A stretch of DNA of 57,525 nucleotides from Natrialba swarupiae (GCF_008245225.1 NZ_VTAW01000023.1:1-57525); one strand, 5' to 3'; shown: positions 35,211 to 43,514, counted from the stretch's first letter. A program made the numbers and translations. The notes: a model not told the origin generated them from the sequence alone.

Positions 35211-35510
35211 ATGAGAGTCAAGCGGGAGTACCGAGACCGTGCGGGGACCGAGGTGGCGGTACTCGACGCCCTCGTCGACCGCGCGGACGACGGGATGACC
35301 GTCTTCGAGCTTCGAGCCGCCGTCGAAGCCGAGATCGACGACCTTGAGGAGGCGCTCTCGACGCTCAAAGCCGACGGGTTGATCGTCGTCGACTCCGACG
35401 GAAGCGAGACGGTTATCAAACCGGACGATCAAGTCGTTCCCGACGAACCGCTCGACGTCGACGACGAGGAGACGATCGGCGACTGGATCCGCGACCGATT
35501 CCCGTTTTGA
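35211..35510 (+). CDS. Small winged-helix-like haloarchaeal protein (DUF6432-like)
   Basis: This gene encodes 99 residues. The order of helices and strands (AVLDALVDRADDGMTVFELR, then DDLEEALSTLKADGLIVVDS) suggests a small winged helix, followed by an acidic tail. I believe this is the DUF6432 family, whose function is unknown. ATG at 35211 is 130 bases from the divergent linker gene and 82 bases before ygfZ, with which it may be co-transcribed. Confidence 0.7.
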   Translation: MRVKREYRDRAGTEVAVLDALVDRADDGMTVFELRAAVEAEIDDLEEALSTLKADGLIVVDSDGSETVIKPDDQVVPDEPLDVDDEETIGDWIRDRFPF

Positions 35511-35592
35511 CACCGACACGGTTCGTCGCCCTCGAGTAGACTCGAGCGACCGAATCGAAACCCCTGAGAGGCCCACGCCCCTCTGGATAGAC

Positions 35593-36720
35593 ATGACCGT
35601 CATCGAGTCCGTCCACGCGGACCACGGGGCGACCTTCGGCGAGCGCGGCGGCCGGAAAATCGTCGAGCACTTCGGCCGACCCGAACGAGCACACCGCGCG
35701 GTTCGAAACGGCGTTGGCCTCATCGAGGCCGTCTACGGCGTGATCGTCGTCGAAGGCGACGACCGCCGCGAGTACGTTGACAACGTCGTTTCCAACCGCG
35801 TGCCAGCCGAGGACGGCCAGGGCTGTTATGCGCTCGTGTTAGGCCCACAGGGAGGGATCGAGGTCGAACTCTACATCTACAACGCCGGCGAGCGACTTCT
35901 ATTGTTCGTCCCGCCCGAGACGGCCCAACCGCTCGCCGAAGACTGGTCCGAGAAGGTGTTCATCCAGGACGTCGAGATCACCGTCGCGACCGACGAGTAC
36001 GCGATCTTCGGCGTTCACGGCCCCAAGGCAACGGAGAAGATCGCGAGCGTCTTAAACGGAGCCGCCTCCCCCGACGAGCGGCTCTCGTTCGTCCGCGGGA
36101 CGATGGGCGACGCCGGCGTCAGCGTCGTCCGCACGGACGCGATCACCGGCGAGGAGAGCTACGAGGTGATCTGTGGCGTCGACGAAGCCACGGACGTCTA
36201 CGACGTCCTCCTGAATCAGGGACTGAACGCCGCTCCGTTCGGCTATCGCACCCTCGAGAGCCTCGCACTCGAGGCTGGCTCGCCGCTTTTCGACACCGAA
36301 CTCGAGGGACGGATTCCGAACGTGCTCGGACTCCGAACCGCACTTGACTTCGAGAAGGGCTGTTACGTCGGCCAGGAGGTGGTCTCCCGCGTCGAGAACC
36401 GCGGCCGTCCGAGCAAACGACTCGTCGGGCTCACGCTCGACACCGACGCGACGCTCGAAGCCAGTGAGAGACCGACGGACCAACCGGTTCCGGAGGCGGG
36501 TGCGGCCGTCTTCGACGGCGACTCGAGCGTCGGCGAGGTCACGCGAGCGGGGGTAAGCGAACTGCTCGAGGTGCCGGTCGCGCTCGCCGTGGTCGCCTAC
36601 GACGTAGAGAACGATCAGTTGTCGGTTCGCGTCGACGGCGAGGAACTCCCGGCGGTCCGAACGGACCTGCCGTTCGTCGACGGCTCGGATCGGTCCGGTC
36701 GGCTCCCGACTTACGAGTGA
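35593..36720 (+). CDS. ygfZ: YgfZ/GcvT-like folate-binding Fe-S maintenance protein
   Basis: This 375-residue protein resembles aminomethyltransferase GcvT but carries the KGCYVGQEVVSR signature of YgfZ/IBA57 proteins, which use folate to support iron-sulfur enzymes. The N-terminal tetrahydrofolate fold (GLIEAVYGVIVVEGDDR and following) and C-terminal barrel are complete. True glycine cleavage T proteins lack the Cys motif, which favours YgfZ. ATG at 35593 is the only well placed start. The TGA stop is immediately followed by repeat A7. Confidence 0.85.
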   Translation: MTVIESVHADHGATFGERGGRKIVEHFGRPERAHRAVRNGVGLIEAVYGVIVVEGDDRREYVDNVVSNRVPAEDGQGCYALVLGPQGGIEVELYIYNAGERLLLFVPPETAQPLAEDWSEKVFIQDVEITVATDEYAIFGVHGPKATEKIASVLNGAASPDERLSFVRGTMGDAGVSVVRTDAITGEESYEVICGVDEATDVYDVLLNQGLNAAPFGYRTLESLALEAGSPLFDTELEGRIPNVLGLRTALDFEKGCYVGQEVVSRVENRGRPSKRLVGLTLDTDATLEASERPTDQPVPEAGAAVFDGDSSVGEVTRAGVSELLEVPVALAVVAYDVENDQLSVRVDGEELPAVRTDLPFVDGSDRSGRLPTYE

Positions 36721-36885
36721 GCCGGGTTGCTGTCCCGATCTCCCGGCGCAATCGCCCTAGTGGTTTGGCAAGCCTGCACTGCAGGGTCGACTCGAACCAC
36801 ACCACCGAATTCGACCCTGCGGTCGACGCTTGTCGGAGTACTAGGGGTCGCAGGTGCGCTGGAACTGACTGACAGTAAACCGTAC
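36721..36885. repeat. Family A repeat interrupted by a family B element (A7)
   Basis: The left half, GGGTTGCTGTCCCGATCTCC then CGGCGCAATCGCC, begins right after the ygfZ stop. The right half is GGGGTCGCAGGTGCGC, then GGAACTGACTGACAGTAAAC and CGTAC. Joined, they match copy A5. The 86-bp element B1 separates them at the position of the loop. About 95 bases of unassigned sequence follow before the CorC-type gene. Confidence 0.75.
36758..36843. mobile_element. Family B element, MITE-like (B1)
   Basis: An 86-bp element with imperfect terminal inverted repeats: TAGTGGTTTGGCAAGC at the left, and GCTTGTCGGAGTACTA (reverse complement TAGTACTCCGACAAGC) at the right. The centre, CTCGAACCACACCACCGAAT followed by TCGACCCT, is shared with B2 and B3. 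It is bordered on both sides by CTAG, a possible 4-bp target duplication, and lies in the loop of repeat A7. It has no coding capacity. Confidence 0.7.
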
Positions 36886-36980
36886 GAGACGGTCCGGTGT
36901 CCGTCAGTTTGAGCGCGACAGTGCAAAACGGCGTCCCAGAACGGTGGGACGAAAGGTGTCCCGATGCGATCGGAGCACGG

Positions 36981-38369
36981 TCACTCGACGCCGTCGTCGG
37001 TCGCGTCGTCGTCCACGTCGGATTCGTCCTCCGACGGTACCTCGAACTTGTGGAGACGGGCCTTCATGATTCGCGTGTTCTCGACGCTCTCGACGGTGAT
37101 TCGGACGCCATCGTAGGTAATCTCCTCGCCTTCCTCTACGAGGCGGCCGGCGCGGTTGAAGATGAAGCCGGCGATCGTCTCGAACTCCTCGCCCTCGGGG
37201 AGGTCGATCTCGAGGGCCTCGTTGACGTCCTCGATGTTGACCTCGCCGCGGACGAGGACGGTCCGCTCGTCGAGTTCCTCGACGGGCTCGTCCTCGCCGG
37301 TTTTCAGGATCTCGCCGACGATCTCCTCGATCATGTCCTCGACGGTCACCAGCCCCTCGGTCGTGCCGAACTCGTCGATGACGATCGCCATGTGCATTCG
37401 ATTCTCCCGCATCTCGGTCAGCAGTTCGTCGATGTTCTTCGACTCGGGGACGTGCAGCGTCGGCTGGATGAGGTCGGCGAGTTCGAGGTCTTCGGTTTCT
37501 GTCTCGCCATAGTTCAGATCGCGAACGAGATCCCGGATGTGGACGACGCCCTGGACGTTGTCGAGACTCCCCTCGTACACCGGGATCCGGGCGTGGCCGC
37601 TCTGGATACAGGTCTCGATGGCTTCGTCGATCCCCGCGTCTTTCGGCACCGCCGTCATATCGAGTCGGGGCGTCATCACCTCCTTGACGATGGTGTTGTT
37701 GAAACGGAAGATGCGGGTCAGCATCTCGTGTTCTTCCTCCTCGAGAACGCCCTCGCGCTCGCCGGATTCGATCATCTCCTGGATCTCGTCTCGGGTGACG
37801 TACGGCGACTCGATCGCGCCCGTCGAGCCGGTGAGTTTGTTCACCTGGCGGGTGAGGTAGTCGAAGAGGACGATCAGCGGGAACAGCAGGTACTCGGTGC
37901 CTTTCAGCGGCTTCGAGATGCGGATCGCCCACGACTCGGTGTTCTCGACCGCGTAGGACTTCGGGACGCTCTCGCCGAACAGCAGGACGATCGCGGTGAT
38001 GCCGAACGTCGCGAGGATCACCCCGAGCAGGCCGCCGAAGTGAATCGAGAGGACGGCGGTCGCGATCGAGGACATCGCGATGTTGACGATGTTGTTTCCG
38101 ACGAGAATCGTCACGAGCAGCCGGTGTGGGTCGTCTTTCAACTTCTTTACGAGTTCAGCGCCCGCGATATCGTCCTCGACCATCCCCTCGAGGCGGTGTT
38201 TCGGGAGGTTGAACATGGCGATCTCCGAAGAGGAGAAAAAGCCGGAGAGCGCGATGAGGACGGCGACTGCGACCGCGCCGAAAATCGTCACCGTCGACTC
38301 GGCGACCTCGAGTCCGACGACGGGGACCTCGTAGACGAGCACGATCTCGAGCGGGAGAGAGAACGCCAT
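36981..38369 (-). CDS. CorC/HlyC-type membrane protein (DUF21-CBS-CorC_HlyC)
   Basis: This 462-residue protein follows the CNNM/CorC order. A DUF21 membrane domain covers about 20-200 (SGFFSSSEIAMFNLPKHRLE, GNNIVNIAMSS, GESVPKSYAVEN). Two CBS motifs follow at about 215-340 (EVMTPRLDMTAVPKDA; DEFGTTEGLVTVEDMIEEIV), and a C-terminal CorC_HlyC domain at about 350-445. These proteins export Mg/Co or affect magnesium balance. The last 20 residues are Asp-rich, as usual in haloarchaea. ATG at 38369 is the only suitable start. It is divergent to the glutaredoxin gene. Confidence 0.88.
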   Translation of the reverse strand: MAFSLPLEIVLVYEVPVVGLEVAESTVTIFGAVAVAVLIALSGFFSSSEIAMFNLPKHRLEGMVEDDIAGAELVKKLKDDPHRLLVTILVGNNIVNIAMSSIATAVLSIHFGGLLGVILATFGITAIVLLFGESVPKSYAVENTESWAIRISKPLKGTEYLLFPLIVLFDYLTRQVNKLTGSTGAIESPYVTRDEIQEMIESGEREGVLEEEEHEMLTRIFRFNNTIVKEVMTPRLDMTAVPKDAGIDEAIETCIQSGHARIPVYEGSLDNVQGVVHIRDLVRDLNYGETETEDLELADLIQPTLHVPESKNIDELLTEMRENRMHMAIVIDEFGTTEGLVTVEDMIEEIVGEILKTGEDEPVEELDERTVLVRGEVNIEDVNEALEIDLPEGEEFETIAGFIFNRAGRLVEEGEEITYDGVRITVESVENTRIMKARLHKFEVPSEDESDVDDDATDDGVE

Positions 38370-38471
38370 CGATGGTGGGGCTTGTCGCCGAATCGGTTAA
38401 CCGTTTACCATTCTTTCGTCCGCTCGATCGTCGACGATACGTTTACCGGGCTGTTTCCCCAACGAGCGTGT

Positions 38472-38765
38472 ATGAGCGACCGCACCGACGTGCCGATCAC
38501 GTTCTACCGGCTCCAGGGCTGTCCGTACTGCGAGCGTGTCACTCGCCTCCTGCAGGCGTACGATCTCGACTACCGCTCGCGGTTCGTCGAACCGATGCAC
38601 TCCGACCGGGACGTCGTCAAACGCGTCGCCGGCGTCCGGACCGTCCCGGTCATCGTCGACGAACGAACCGGCGTAACCATGGCCGAGAGCGCAAACATCG
38701 TCGACTATCTCGAGTCGACCTACGGCGACGAGAGCGCGAGTGGCGAGATCGGAGGTGTCGCCTGA
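38472..38765 (+). CDS. Glutaredoxin / GST N-terminal domain protein
   Basis: This 97-residue thioredoxin-fold protein has the active site CPYC in RLQGCPYCERVTRLL at about 14-28, cis-Pro in GVRTVPVIVD and the glutathione-site-like MAESANIVDYLE. Haloarchaea mostly use gamma-glutamylcysteine rather than glutathione. It probably reduces disulfides or passes electrons to the peroxiredoxin-like partner. ATG at 38472. The stop overlaps the next start as TGATG, implying coupling of the two thiol-fold genes. Confidence 0.88.
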   Translation: MSDRTDVPITFYRLQGCPYCERVTRLLQAYDLDYRSRFVEPMHSDRDVVKRVAGVRTVPVIVDERTGVTMAESANIVDYLESTYGDESASGEIGGVA

Positions 38766-39304
38766 TGCCCGAGTTCGACGTCGTCGACCTCGAGCCGACG
38801 GACCACCCCGAACCCGGCGAGTGGGGTCCCGACTTCACTCGGCCGCTGGTCAACCACGAGTACTGGGAGGATCGATCGCTGTCGGAACTCGTCGACGCCG
38901 GCGATACCGAAAGCGAATCCGGCGGTGCGGAACCGACGATCGTCGTCTTCACGCCGATGGTCGGCTCGTTTCTCGCCACGTACGTCTGGGACGAGCTCGC
39001 GGAGCGGGAGTGGGACGAGCGAGCCGGTCGCGTCGTCGGGATCACGGCCGCGAACCCCTACGCAGTCAAGCGCTTCCTCGAGGAGAACGACCTCCCGTTT
39101 TCCCTCTTTGCCGATCCGGCCAACGGCGTCGCAAAATCGTACGACGTCGTCCACGATCTGGACGGAATGGCCGGCATCACCGAGCCGAGGCTCGCTTTCC
39201 TCGCGCTCGAGTCGGACCTGTCCGTCGCCGACGCCTGGGTCGCCACCGAGTGGCCGGAGTTTCCCGACTACGACGCCCTCGAGGAACGGTTCGGCCTCGA
39301 GTAG
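38765..39304 (+). CDS. Peroxiredoxin-fold protein without any cysteine
   Basis: This 179-residue protein has the thioredoxin/AhpC-TSA arrangement: a strand before IVVFTPMVGSFLATYVWDEL, a RVVGITAANPYAVKRFLEEN helix and strand, LPFSLFADPANGVAKSYDVV, and a final ITEPRLAFLALES. In peroxiredoxins the catalytic Cys sits in the FTPVC-type loop; here it is FTPMVGS and the protein contains no Cys at all. It may have lost peroxidase activity or act by a different mechanism. It is translationally coupled to the upstream glutaredoxin. Start ATG at 38765 overlaps that gene's stop. Confidence 0.8.
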   Translation: MPEFDVVDLEPTDHPEPGEWGPDFTRPLVNHEYWEDRSLSELVDAGDTESESGGAEPTIVVFTPMVGSFLATYVWDELAEREWDERAGRVVGITAANPYAVKRFLEENDLPFSLFADPANGVAKSYDVVHDLDGMAGITEPRLAFLALESDLSVADAWVATEWPEFPDYDALEERFGLE

Positions 39305-39335
39305 TCGACGGGCCCGAGTCCTCGGAGTAGTCGAA

Positions 39336-39923
39336 TCAGAAGCCGCCGACTGGCTCGAACGTTCCGTCTGAGTCGAACGTCTCGGTGCTGTCCTGGCCGT
39401 TCGTGAACGTCACGCGAACCGCCTCGGGTTCCCACGCCGAGTCGACGCGAACCAGCCGCGGCTGGGGTGCCCAGTCGTCGGTCATCCCCCGCCTGCGGAT
39501 ACAGATGTAGCAGTGGGCCCGGTCGTCCTCGCGGACGACGTGCGTGACGCGTGCGTCGGTCGACTGCCCCGACGAACCGACGACGATCCCGACGACGAAC
39601 GCCTCGTCGAAGTCCGTCTCCGCGAGAAACGTGCGGTCCTCGTCGGCTAGCTCGGCGTCGGTTTCGGCGGCGAACTCCGACGGCGGCTCGAACCGTTCGA
39701 CGTGGTCCGGCCGCGTCGCCAGCGCGGCGTCTTCCTGTTGGACCCACCTGCTGATCGAGCGAAGCCGCTGTGTCTCGAACTCGAGACGGTCGGCGCGAAA
39801 CGACGGCCGCGAACACACCGTGGGGAGGCCCGTGGTACAGCCGGCGAGCGTCGTCGTTCCGACCGCCGCGAGGAGCGTACGACGGCGGACCGTAGCCGTC
39901 GAGGGGAGGGCAGGACGGCGCAT
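39336..39923 (-). CDS. Tat-type lipoprotein of unknown function
   Basis: This 195-residue protein starts with a twin-Arg signal (VRRRTLLAAVGTTTLAGC) whose Cys at 29 is the lipidation site. The rest contains a few strands and conserved aromatics (SRWVQQEDAALATRPDHVER, then AHCYICIRRRGMTDDWAPQP). No family is recognised. It is convergent with the peroxiredoxin-fold gene and divergent to the YrdC gene, with 31 and 75 bases between. Confidence 0.65.
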   Translation of the reverse strand: MRRPALPSTATVRRRTLLAAVGTTTLAGCTTGLPTVCSRPSFRADRLEFETQRLRSISRWVQQEDAALATRPDHVERFEPPSEFAAETDAELADEDRTFLAETDFDEAFVVGIVVGSSGQSTDARVTHVVREDDRAHCYICIRRRGMTDDWAPQPRLVRVDSAWEPEAVRVTFTNGQDSTETFDSDGTFEPVGGF

Positions 39924-39998
39924 AGTGGTGACGTAGCCCCGGACTGGTAAGTAGCTTGTCTCGGTACGTTTTTGCCTGCCACGACGAGACGCGTGAGT

Positions 39999-40592
39999 AT
40001 GGATTCGAAGGACCTCGAGCGCGCCGCACGGACGATTCGCGAGGGCGGACTCGTCGTCTACCCGACCGAGACGGTCTACGGCCTCGGCGCGGACGCGCTC
40101 GATTCCGACGCCGTCGACCGCGTCTTCGCCGTCAAGGGCCGCGACCGGTCGAAACCGATCTCGCTCGGCGTCCCGCGATTCGGGACCGCACTCGAGGAGG
40201 GGTACGTCGAGGCGAACGAGCGCGAGCGGCGCTTCGCGGAGGCGTTTCTCCCCGGTCCCGTCACGCTCCTCTGTCGGCGCGGCGACGTCGTCCCCGACGC
40301 CCTCACCGCGGGCCGGGACCGCGTCGGGATCAGAGTGCCCGACTGCGAGCCCGCGCTGGCGTTGCTCGAGCGCGCCGAGCGCCCGATCACGGCGACCAGC
40401 GCGAACCTAAGCGGGGAGCCGAGCGCCCGTCGCGTCGAGGACGTCGCCCGGCAGGTTCGCGACGAGGCGGTCGTTCTCGACGGTGGTGAGACGCCGGGAG
40501 CCGAGAGCACCGTCGTCGACCTCTCGACCGGGACGATCCACCGCCGGGGCGCGCTCGCCTCGAAGATCGACGCGTGGCTGGTGGAAAACTGA
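39999..40592 (+). CDS. L-threonylcarbamoyladenylate synthase, YrdC type
   Basis: This 197-residue YrdC-domain enzyme makes threonylcarbamoyl-AMP from threonine, bicarbonate and ATP for the t6A37 modification of ANN-decoding tRNAs. GLVVYPTETVYGLGADAL, the KGRDRSKPISL motif, and TATSANLSGEPS with its Ser/Asn are the family landmarks. The C-terminal Sua5 domain of longer archaeal enzymes is absent. ATG at 39999 is used. It is followed by a flavodoxin gene 61 bases downstream. Confidence 0.88.
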   Translation: MDSKDLERAARTIREGGLVVYPTETVYGLGADALDSDAVDRVFAVKGRDRSKPISLGVPRFGTALEEGYVEANERERRFAEAFLPGPVTLLCRRGDVVPDALTAGRDRVGIRVPDCEPALALLERAERPITATSANLSGEPSARRVEDVARQVRDEAVVLDGGETPGAESTVVDLSTGTIHRRGALASKIDAWLVEN

Positions 40593-40653
40593 CCCGCGAC
40601 CGCCGGCGTGCTCACGGTTCCGTTTGATATTGGCGCGCGTAGAACCGTCGGCA

Positions 40654-41211
40654 ATGACGGCTCGAACTCTCGTCTGTTACGGCTCGAGCGAGGGCCAGAC
40701 CGCGTCGATCGCCGAGCGGATAGGTGACGCCCTCGAAGCCGACGGATACGACGCGACGCTCGTCCACCTGAAACACCCGCCCGCCGATCTCGACCTCGAG
40801 GCGTACGACGGCGTGATCGTCGGCGCGTCGATCCACATGGGTCACCACCAGCAGTACGTGACCGCGTTCGTCCGCGATAACGTCGAAGCGTTGAATCGGC
40901 TCCCGTCGGCGTTTTTCTCCGTGAGTCTGACGGCGGCGGGCAACGACACCGACTCGCAGGAGACGGCTCGAGAGCTGCTCGCCGAGCTACCGACGGAGAC
41001 GGGCTGGGAGCCCGACCGGACGCTTACCGTTGCGGGCGCGCTCAAGTACCGGCAGTACGGCCTCCTCAAACGGTTCGCGATGCGCGGAATCGCCGGCAGA
41101 GCCGGCGGGGATACCGACACGTCCCGGAACCACGAGTACACCGACTGGGACGACGTCGAGTCGTTCGCCCTCGAGTTCGCCGACGAACTGGTCGCACTTC
41201 AGGAGGGATAG
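40654..41211 (+). CDS. HemG-like flavodoxin domain protein
   Basis: This 185-residue flavodoxin-fold protein has the FMN phosphate loop YGSSEGQTASIAER and a second site GVIVGASIHMGHHQ. This HemG-like pattern is found in menaquinone-dependent protoporphyrinogen IX dehydrogenases. Haloarchaeal homologues are annotated this way, but another flavin reductase role is possible. A TATA-like TTGATATT lies about 26 bases before the ATG at 40654. It is in the same orientation as the YrdC gene. Confidence 0.75.
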   Translation: MTARTLVCYGSSEGQTASIAERIGDALEADGYDATLVHLKHPPADLDLEAYDGVIVGASIHMGHHQQYVTAFVRDNVEALNRLPSAFFSVSLTAAGNDTDSQETARELLAELPTETGWEPDRTLTVAGALKYRQYGLLKRFAMRGIAGRAGGDTDTSRNHEYTDWDDVESFALEFADELVALQEG

Positions 41212-41232
41212 CGCGACGGCGCTCGCGGCGTA

Positions 41233-42642
41233 CTACAGCCCGACGGCAGCCGCCAGGAGCACCAGCAGGAACACCGCCACGAGAACGCTTCCGACCGCGA
41301 GCGGGACGTTCTCCATCGCCTTTTCGTGAAACGCCATCGACTCGTACTCCTCGCGGAACGCCTCGAGGTTCTCCTCGTCGTAGAAGTACTTCCGGCTCAG
41401 CGCGAAGCGTTCGGTGACCGCACAGCCCGTACAGACCGGTTCGTCCTCGAGTCGTTCCGTCCGAACGTGGTCGTCACAGTTGATGCTCCCACAGTTCGAA
41501 CAGTAGGTGACGGGTCCGTCGCCTCGAGCGCCGCCAGTGTCACAGTGAACACACCGGTGTAAGTCGTTCGTCGTCTCCGTCCACGAGGGGCCGGCGGCGT
41601 AGTACTCGTAACGGTAGTTATACTCGCCGAGTGAGAGCCGAGAGCGGACGCACGGGAGGTAAACCGGCTCGATCGACTGGATCGAGACGTCCGACTGGGT
41701 GGGCGTACAGGTCTTCTCGTAGTCGACGTTGTTGTCGCCGGTGTAGTGGACCGTCGTCGTGTGGATCGCCTGGAACTTGTCGATCGCCCACTCCTTGTAC
41801 CCCGTCTCGGTCCGGCCAAAGCGCGACTGCTCGAGGTCGTCGAACCCGTTCTCGAGGTTTCGCTCGTACTCGTCGAGATCGTCGAACCCGTTCTCGAGGT
41901 TTCGCTCGTACTCGTCGAGATCGATCCGAGGTGCGGTTCGACCGGCCACGAGCGACCGGAGTTTCGACCGGACGACTCGCGGCGGTTCGCGATCGGCGCG
42001 GATCACGAGGTCGGTCGTCTCGTCCAGGCTGTGGACGACGCCGACGGATGTCTCGAAGGTGGCGCTCGTCCTGCCCGAGACCCGGACCGTCGGCTCGAGT
42101 TCGAGCGTCGTCTCCGGGTCGGGAACCGACGCGGACTCGAGGTTCTCGATCGCGTCGACGACCTCCAGAAGCGGCGCGTAATCCCCCGCAGTCGGGTGGG
42201 TGGGCCACAGGGCCACCTCACAAAGGATCTCGATACGGCCGTTGTAGAGATCCATCCCGATCTCCTCGCCGATCTCTCGGAGATCCGCCCCGTCGAGCAG
42301 TTCGACGCTGCCGTCACCGTCGCCGAGTTCGTGTGCGTACTCCCTCGCGGGGCCGGTGAACCGGCCGGTCGTGGCAACCATCCCGCGTCTCGGCCCGTCG
42401 TACTCGTACGTCGCGACCGCCGAGTGGAGCTTCTGGACGACGGGGCGGCTGACGGTATCCGTGTGCTTGCACTCGACGACCACTGCGCGCCGCCGGCCGT
42501 CGACGACCTCCTCCATCAGCACGTCCCGACCCTCGTCGGCCGTCCGCGCCGACTGGCGGACGTTCTCGTAGCCGAGGTGACGGAAGACGTCCACCATCAG
42601 ATCCTCAAACTCGTAGCCCGAGAGTTCGTCGAGTAGCGCCAT
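41233..42642 (-). CDS. Membrane-anchored Mrr-like restriction endonuclease
   Basis: This 469-residue protein begins with an Mrr-type nuclease core (about 5-125): GYEFEDLMVDVFRHLGYENV, Asp in EGRDVLM, and the Glu-Cys-Lys pair in VVVECKHTD, which together supply the PD-(D/E)XK catalytic residues. A central unassigned region follows (about 130-340) with a perfect doubled DLDEYERNLENGFD. A zinc-finger block lies at about 358-407 (CVHC, CSNC, CTGC). A predicted membrane helix at the C-terminus (VPLAVGSVLVAVFLLVLLAA) would anchor it. The start at 42642 is chosen; 42651 adds three residues. No methylase is nearby. Confidence 0.85.
   Translation of the reverse strand: MALLDELSGYEFEDLMVDVFRHLGYENVRQSARTADEGRDVLMEEVVDGRRRAVVVECKHTDTVSRPVVQKLHSAVATYEYDGPRRGMVATTGRFTGPAREYAHELGDGDGSVELLDGADLREIGEEIGMDLYNGRIEILCEVALWPTHPTAGDYAPLLEVVDAIENLESASVPDPETTLELEPTVRVSGRTSATFETSVGVVHSLDETTDLVIRADREPPRVVRSKLRSLVAGRTAPRIDLDEYERNLENGFDDLDEYERNLENGFDDLEQSRFGRTETGYKEWAIDKFQAIHTTTVHYTGDNNVDYEKTCTPTQSDVSIQSIEPVYLPCVRSRLSLGEYNYRYEYYAAGPSWTETTNDLHRCVHCDTGGARGDGPVTYCSNCGSINCDDHVRTERLEDEPVCTGCAVTERFALSRKYFYDEENLEAFREEYESMAFHEKAMENVPLAVGSVLVAVFLLVLLAAAVGL
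41839..41922 (-). repeat. Exact 42-bp tandem duplication in the Mrr-like gene
   Basis: Units 41839-41880 and 41881-41922 are identical and duplicate 14 residues (DLDEYERNLENGFD) in frame. Complete identity, including third positions, indicates a very recent event. Confidence 0.9.
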
Positions 42643-42787
42643 CGCGTTCACCGGGTCTTACCTGTCGGGAAGACGATAATCTTTCGGCCTCGCTCAAGCG
42701 GCACTGCGTCCTTCGAGTCACCTGTGGCCCCCGAACCGGCCGACAGTAAGGGGCACGTTTTTCCACGCCGGTCGACAAGAGCCGTCA

Positions 42788-43486
42788 ATGAGTTCGTTCG
42801 AGACCCCACACGAGACCGAGCGCGGATTCGGTCTCTCGAGTCGCGAGGTCCAGGTGATCGGCGGCGCGAGCGCGTTGATGACGATCACCGTTGCCCTGAT
42901 GTACGTCTTCGCGATGACGCCCCTCGCGGTCGTCAACGACTACCTGTTCGCGGCTCCGATCCTCGGCGTCATCGTCTACGGGGCGGCGATCATGGGCGGC
43001 GAGCTGATCGCCGAACGCGGCGTCAAAGGCGGCGACATGGGCATCGCGTTCATCGGCATGGTCGTCTTGCAACTCGCGTTCGGCATCTTCGGAGCGGGCA
43101 TCATCTCCTTTGCGCCCGCCGACGCCCGCGTGACGATCCTCGGGATCACCGCCGTCGTAACCGCAATCGTGACCGCGATCATCACGGGCTACGTCTACGC
43201 CCGCTCGAGCACGTTCGAACACTGGGGTCGGTTCGCTAACTTCGCCTTTCTCGGCGGCGTCGTCGTCATCGCCATCGGGACGTTCGTTCTACCGGTGTTG
43301 TTGCTCGTCGGCTTCGTCTTCATCTTCCTCGGCTTTCTGCTCCGACTCGGATACGAGATCTGGCAGGTCCGAGATAAACGTGACGCGTCGACCGCACTCC
43401 AGACGATCGGCGTCTACATCGCCGTCGCCGGTGTCTTCGTCCACGTCCTCCAGCTCGTAATGCGGTACGTTCTCTCACAGGAGTGA
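42788..43486 (+). CDS. Seven-helix membrane protein, possibly BI-1/TMBIM-like
   Basis: This 232-residue membrane protein has about seven helices, the first at about 23-43 and the last at about 205-225, separated by very short loops. The first helix follows a conserved-looking FGLSSREVQVIGGA. The late YEIWQVRDKRDASTALQTIG then YIAVAGVFVHVLQL resembles the C-terminal end of Bax inhibitor-1 family proteins. The similarity is general rather than exact. It is flanked by a minus-strand nuclease gene and convergent with the DHH gene, 49 bases apart. Confidence 0.6.
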   Translation: MSSFETPHETERGFGLSSREVQVIGGASALMTITVALMYVFAMTPLAVVNDYLFAAPILGVIVYGAAIMGGELIAERGVKGGDMGIAFIGMVVLQLAFGIFGAGIISFAPADARVTILGITAVVTAIVTAIITGYVYARSSTFEHWGRFANFAFLGGVVVIAIGTFVLPVLLLVGFVFIFLGFLLRLGYEIWQVRDKRDASTALQTIGVYIAVAGVFVHVLQLVMRYVLSQE

Positions 43487-43514
43487 GGAGATAACTCCTC
43501 GAGTCTAACTCGAG
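43485..43514. other. Two overlapping stem-loops between convergent genes
   Basis: GAGGAG-ATAA-CTCCTC (43485-43500) and CTCGAGT-CTA-ACTCGAG (43498-43514) are perfect hairpins sharing three bases, so only one can form at a time. They lie right at the stop of the membrane gene, before the convergent DHH gene. A bidirectional 3'-end structure is a possibility; no T-run terminator accompanies them. Confidence 0.4.

Noticed and set aside
36897-38471. A long plus-strand open frame over the CorC-type gene, in frame with the glutaredoxin
   Set aside because: It is the antisense shadow of the CorC-type gene. Only the part from ATG 38472 has family similarity (CPYC).
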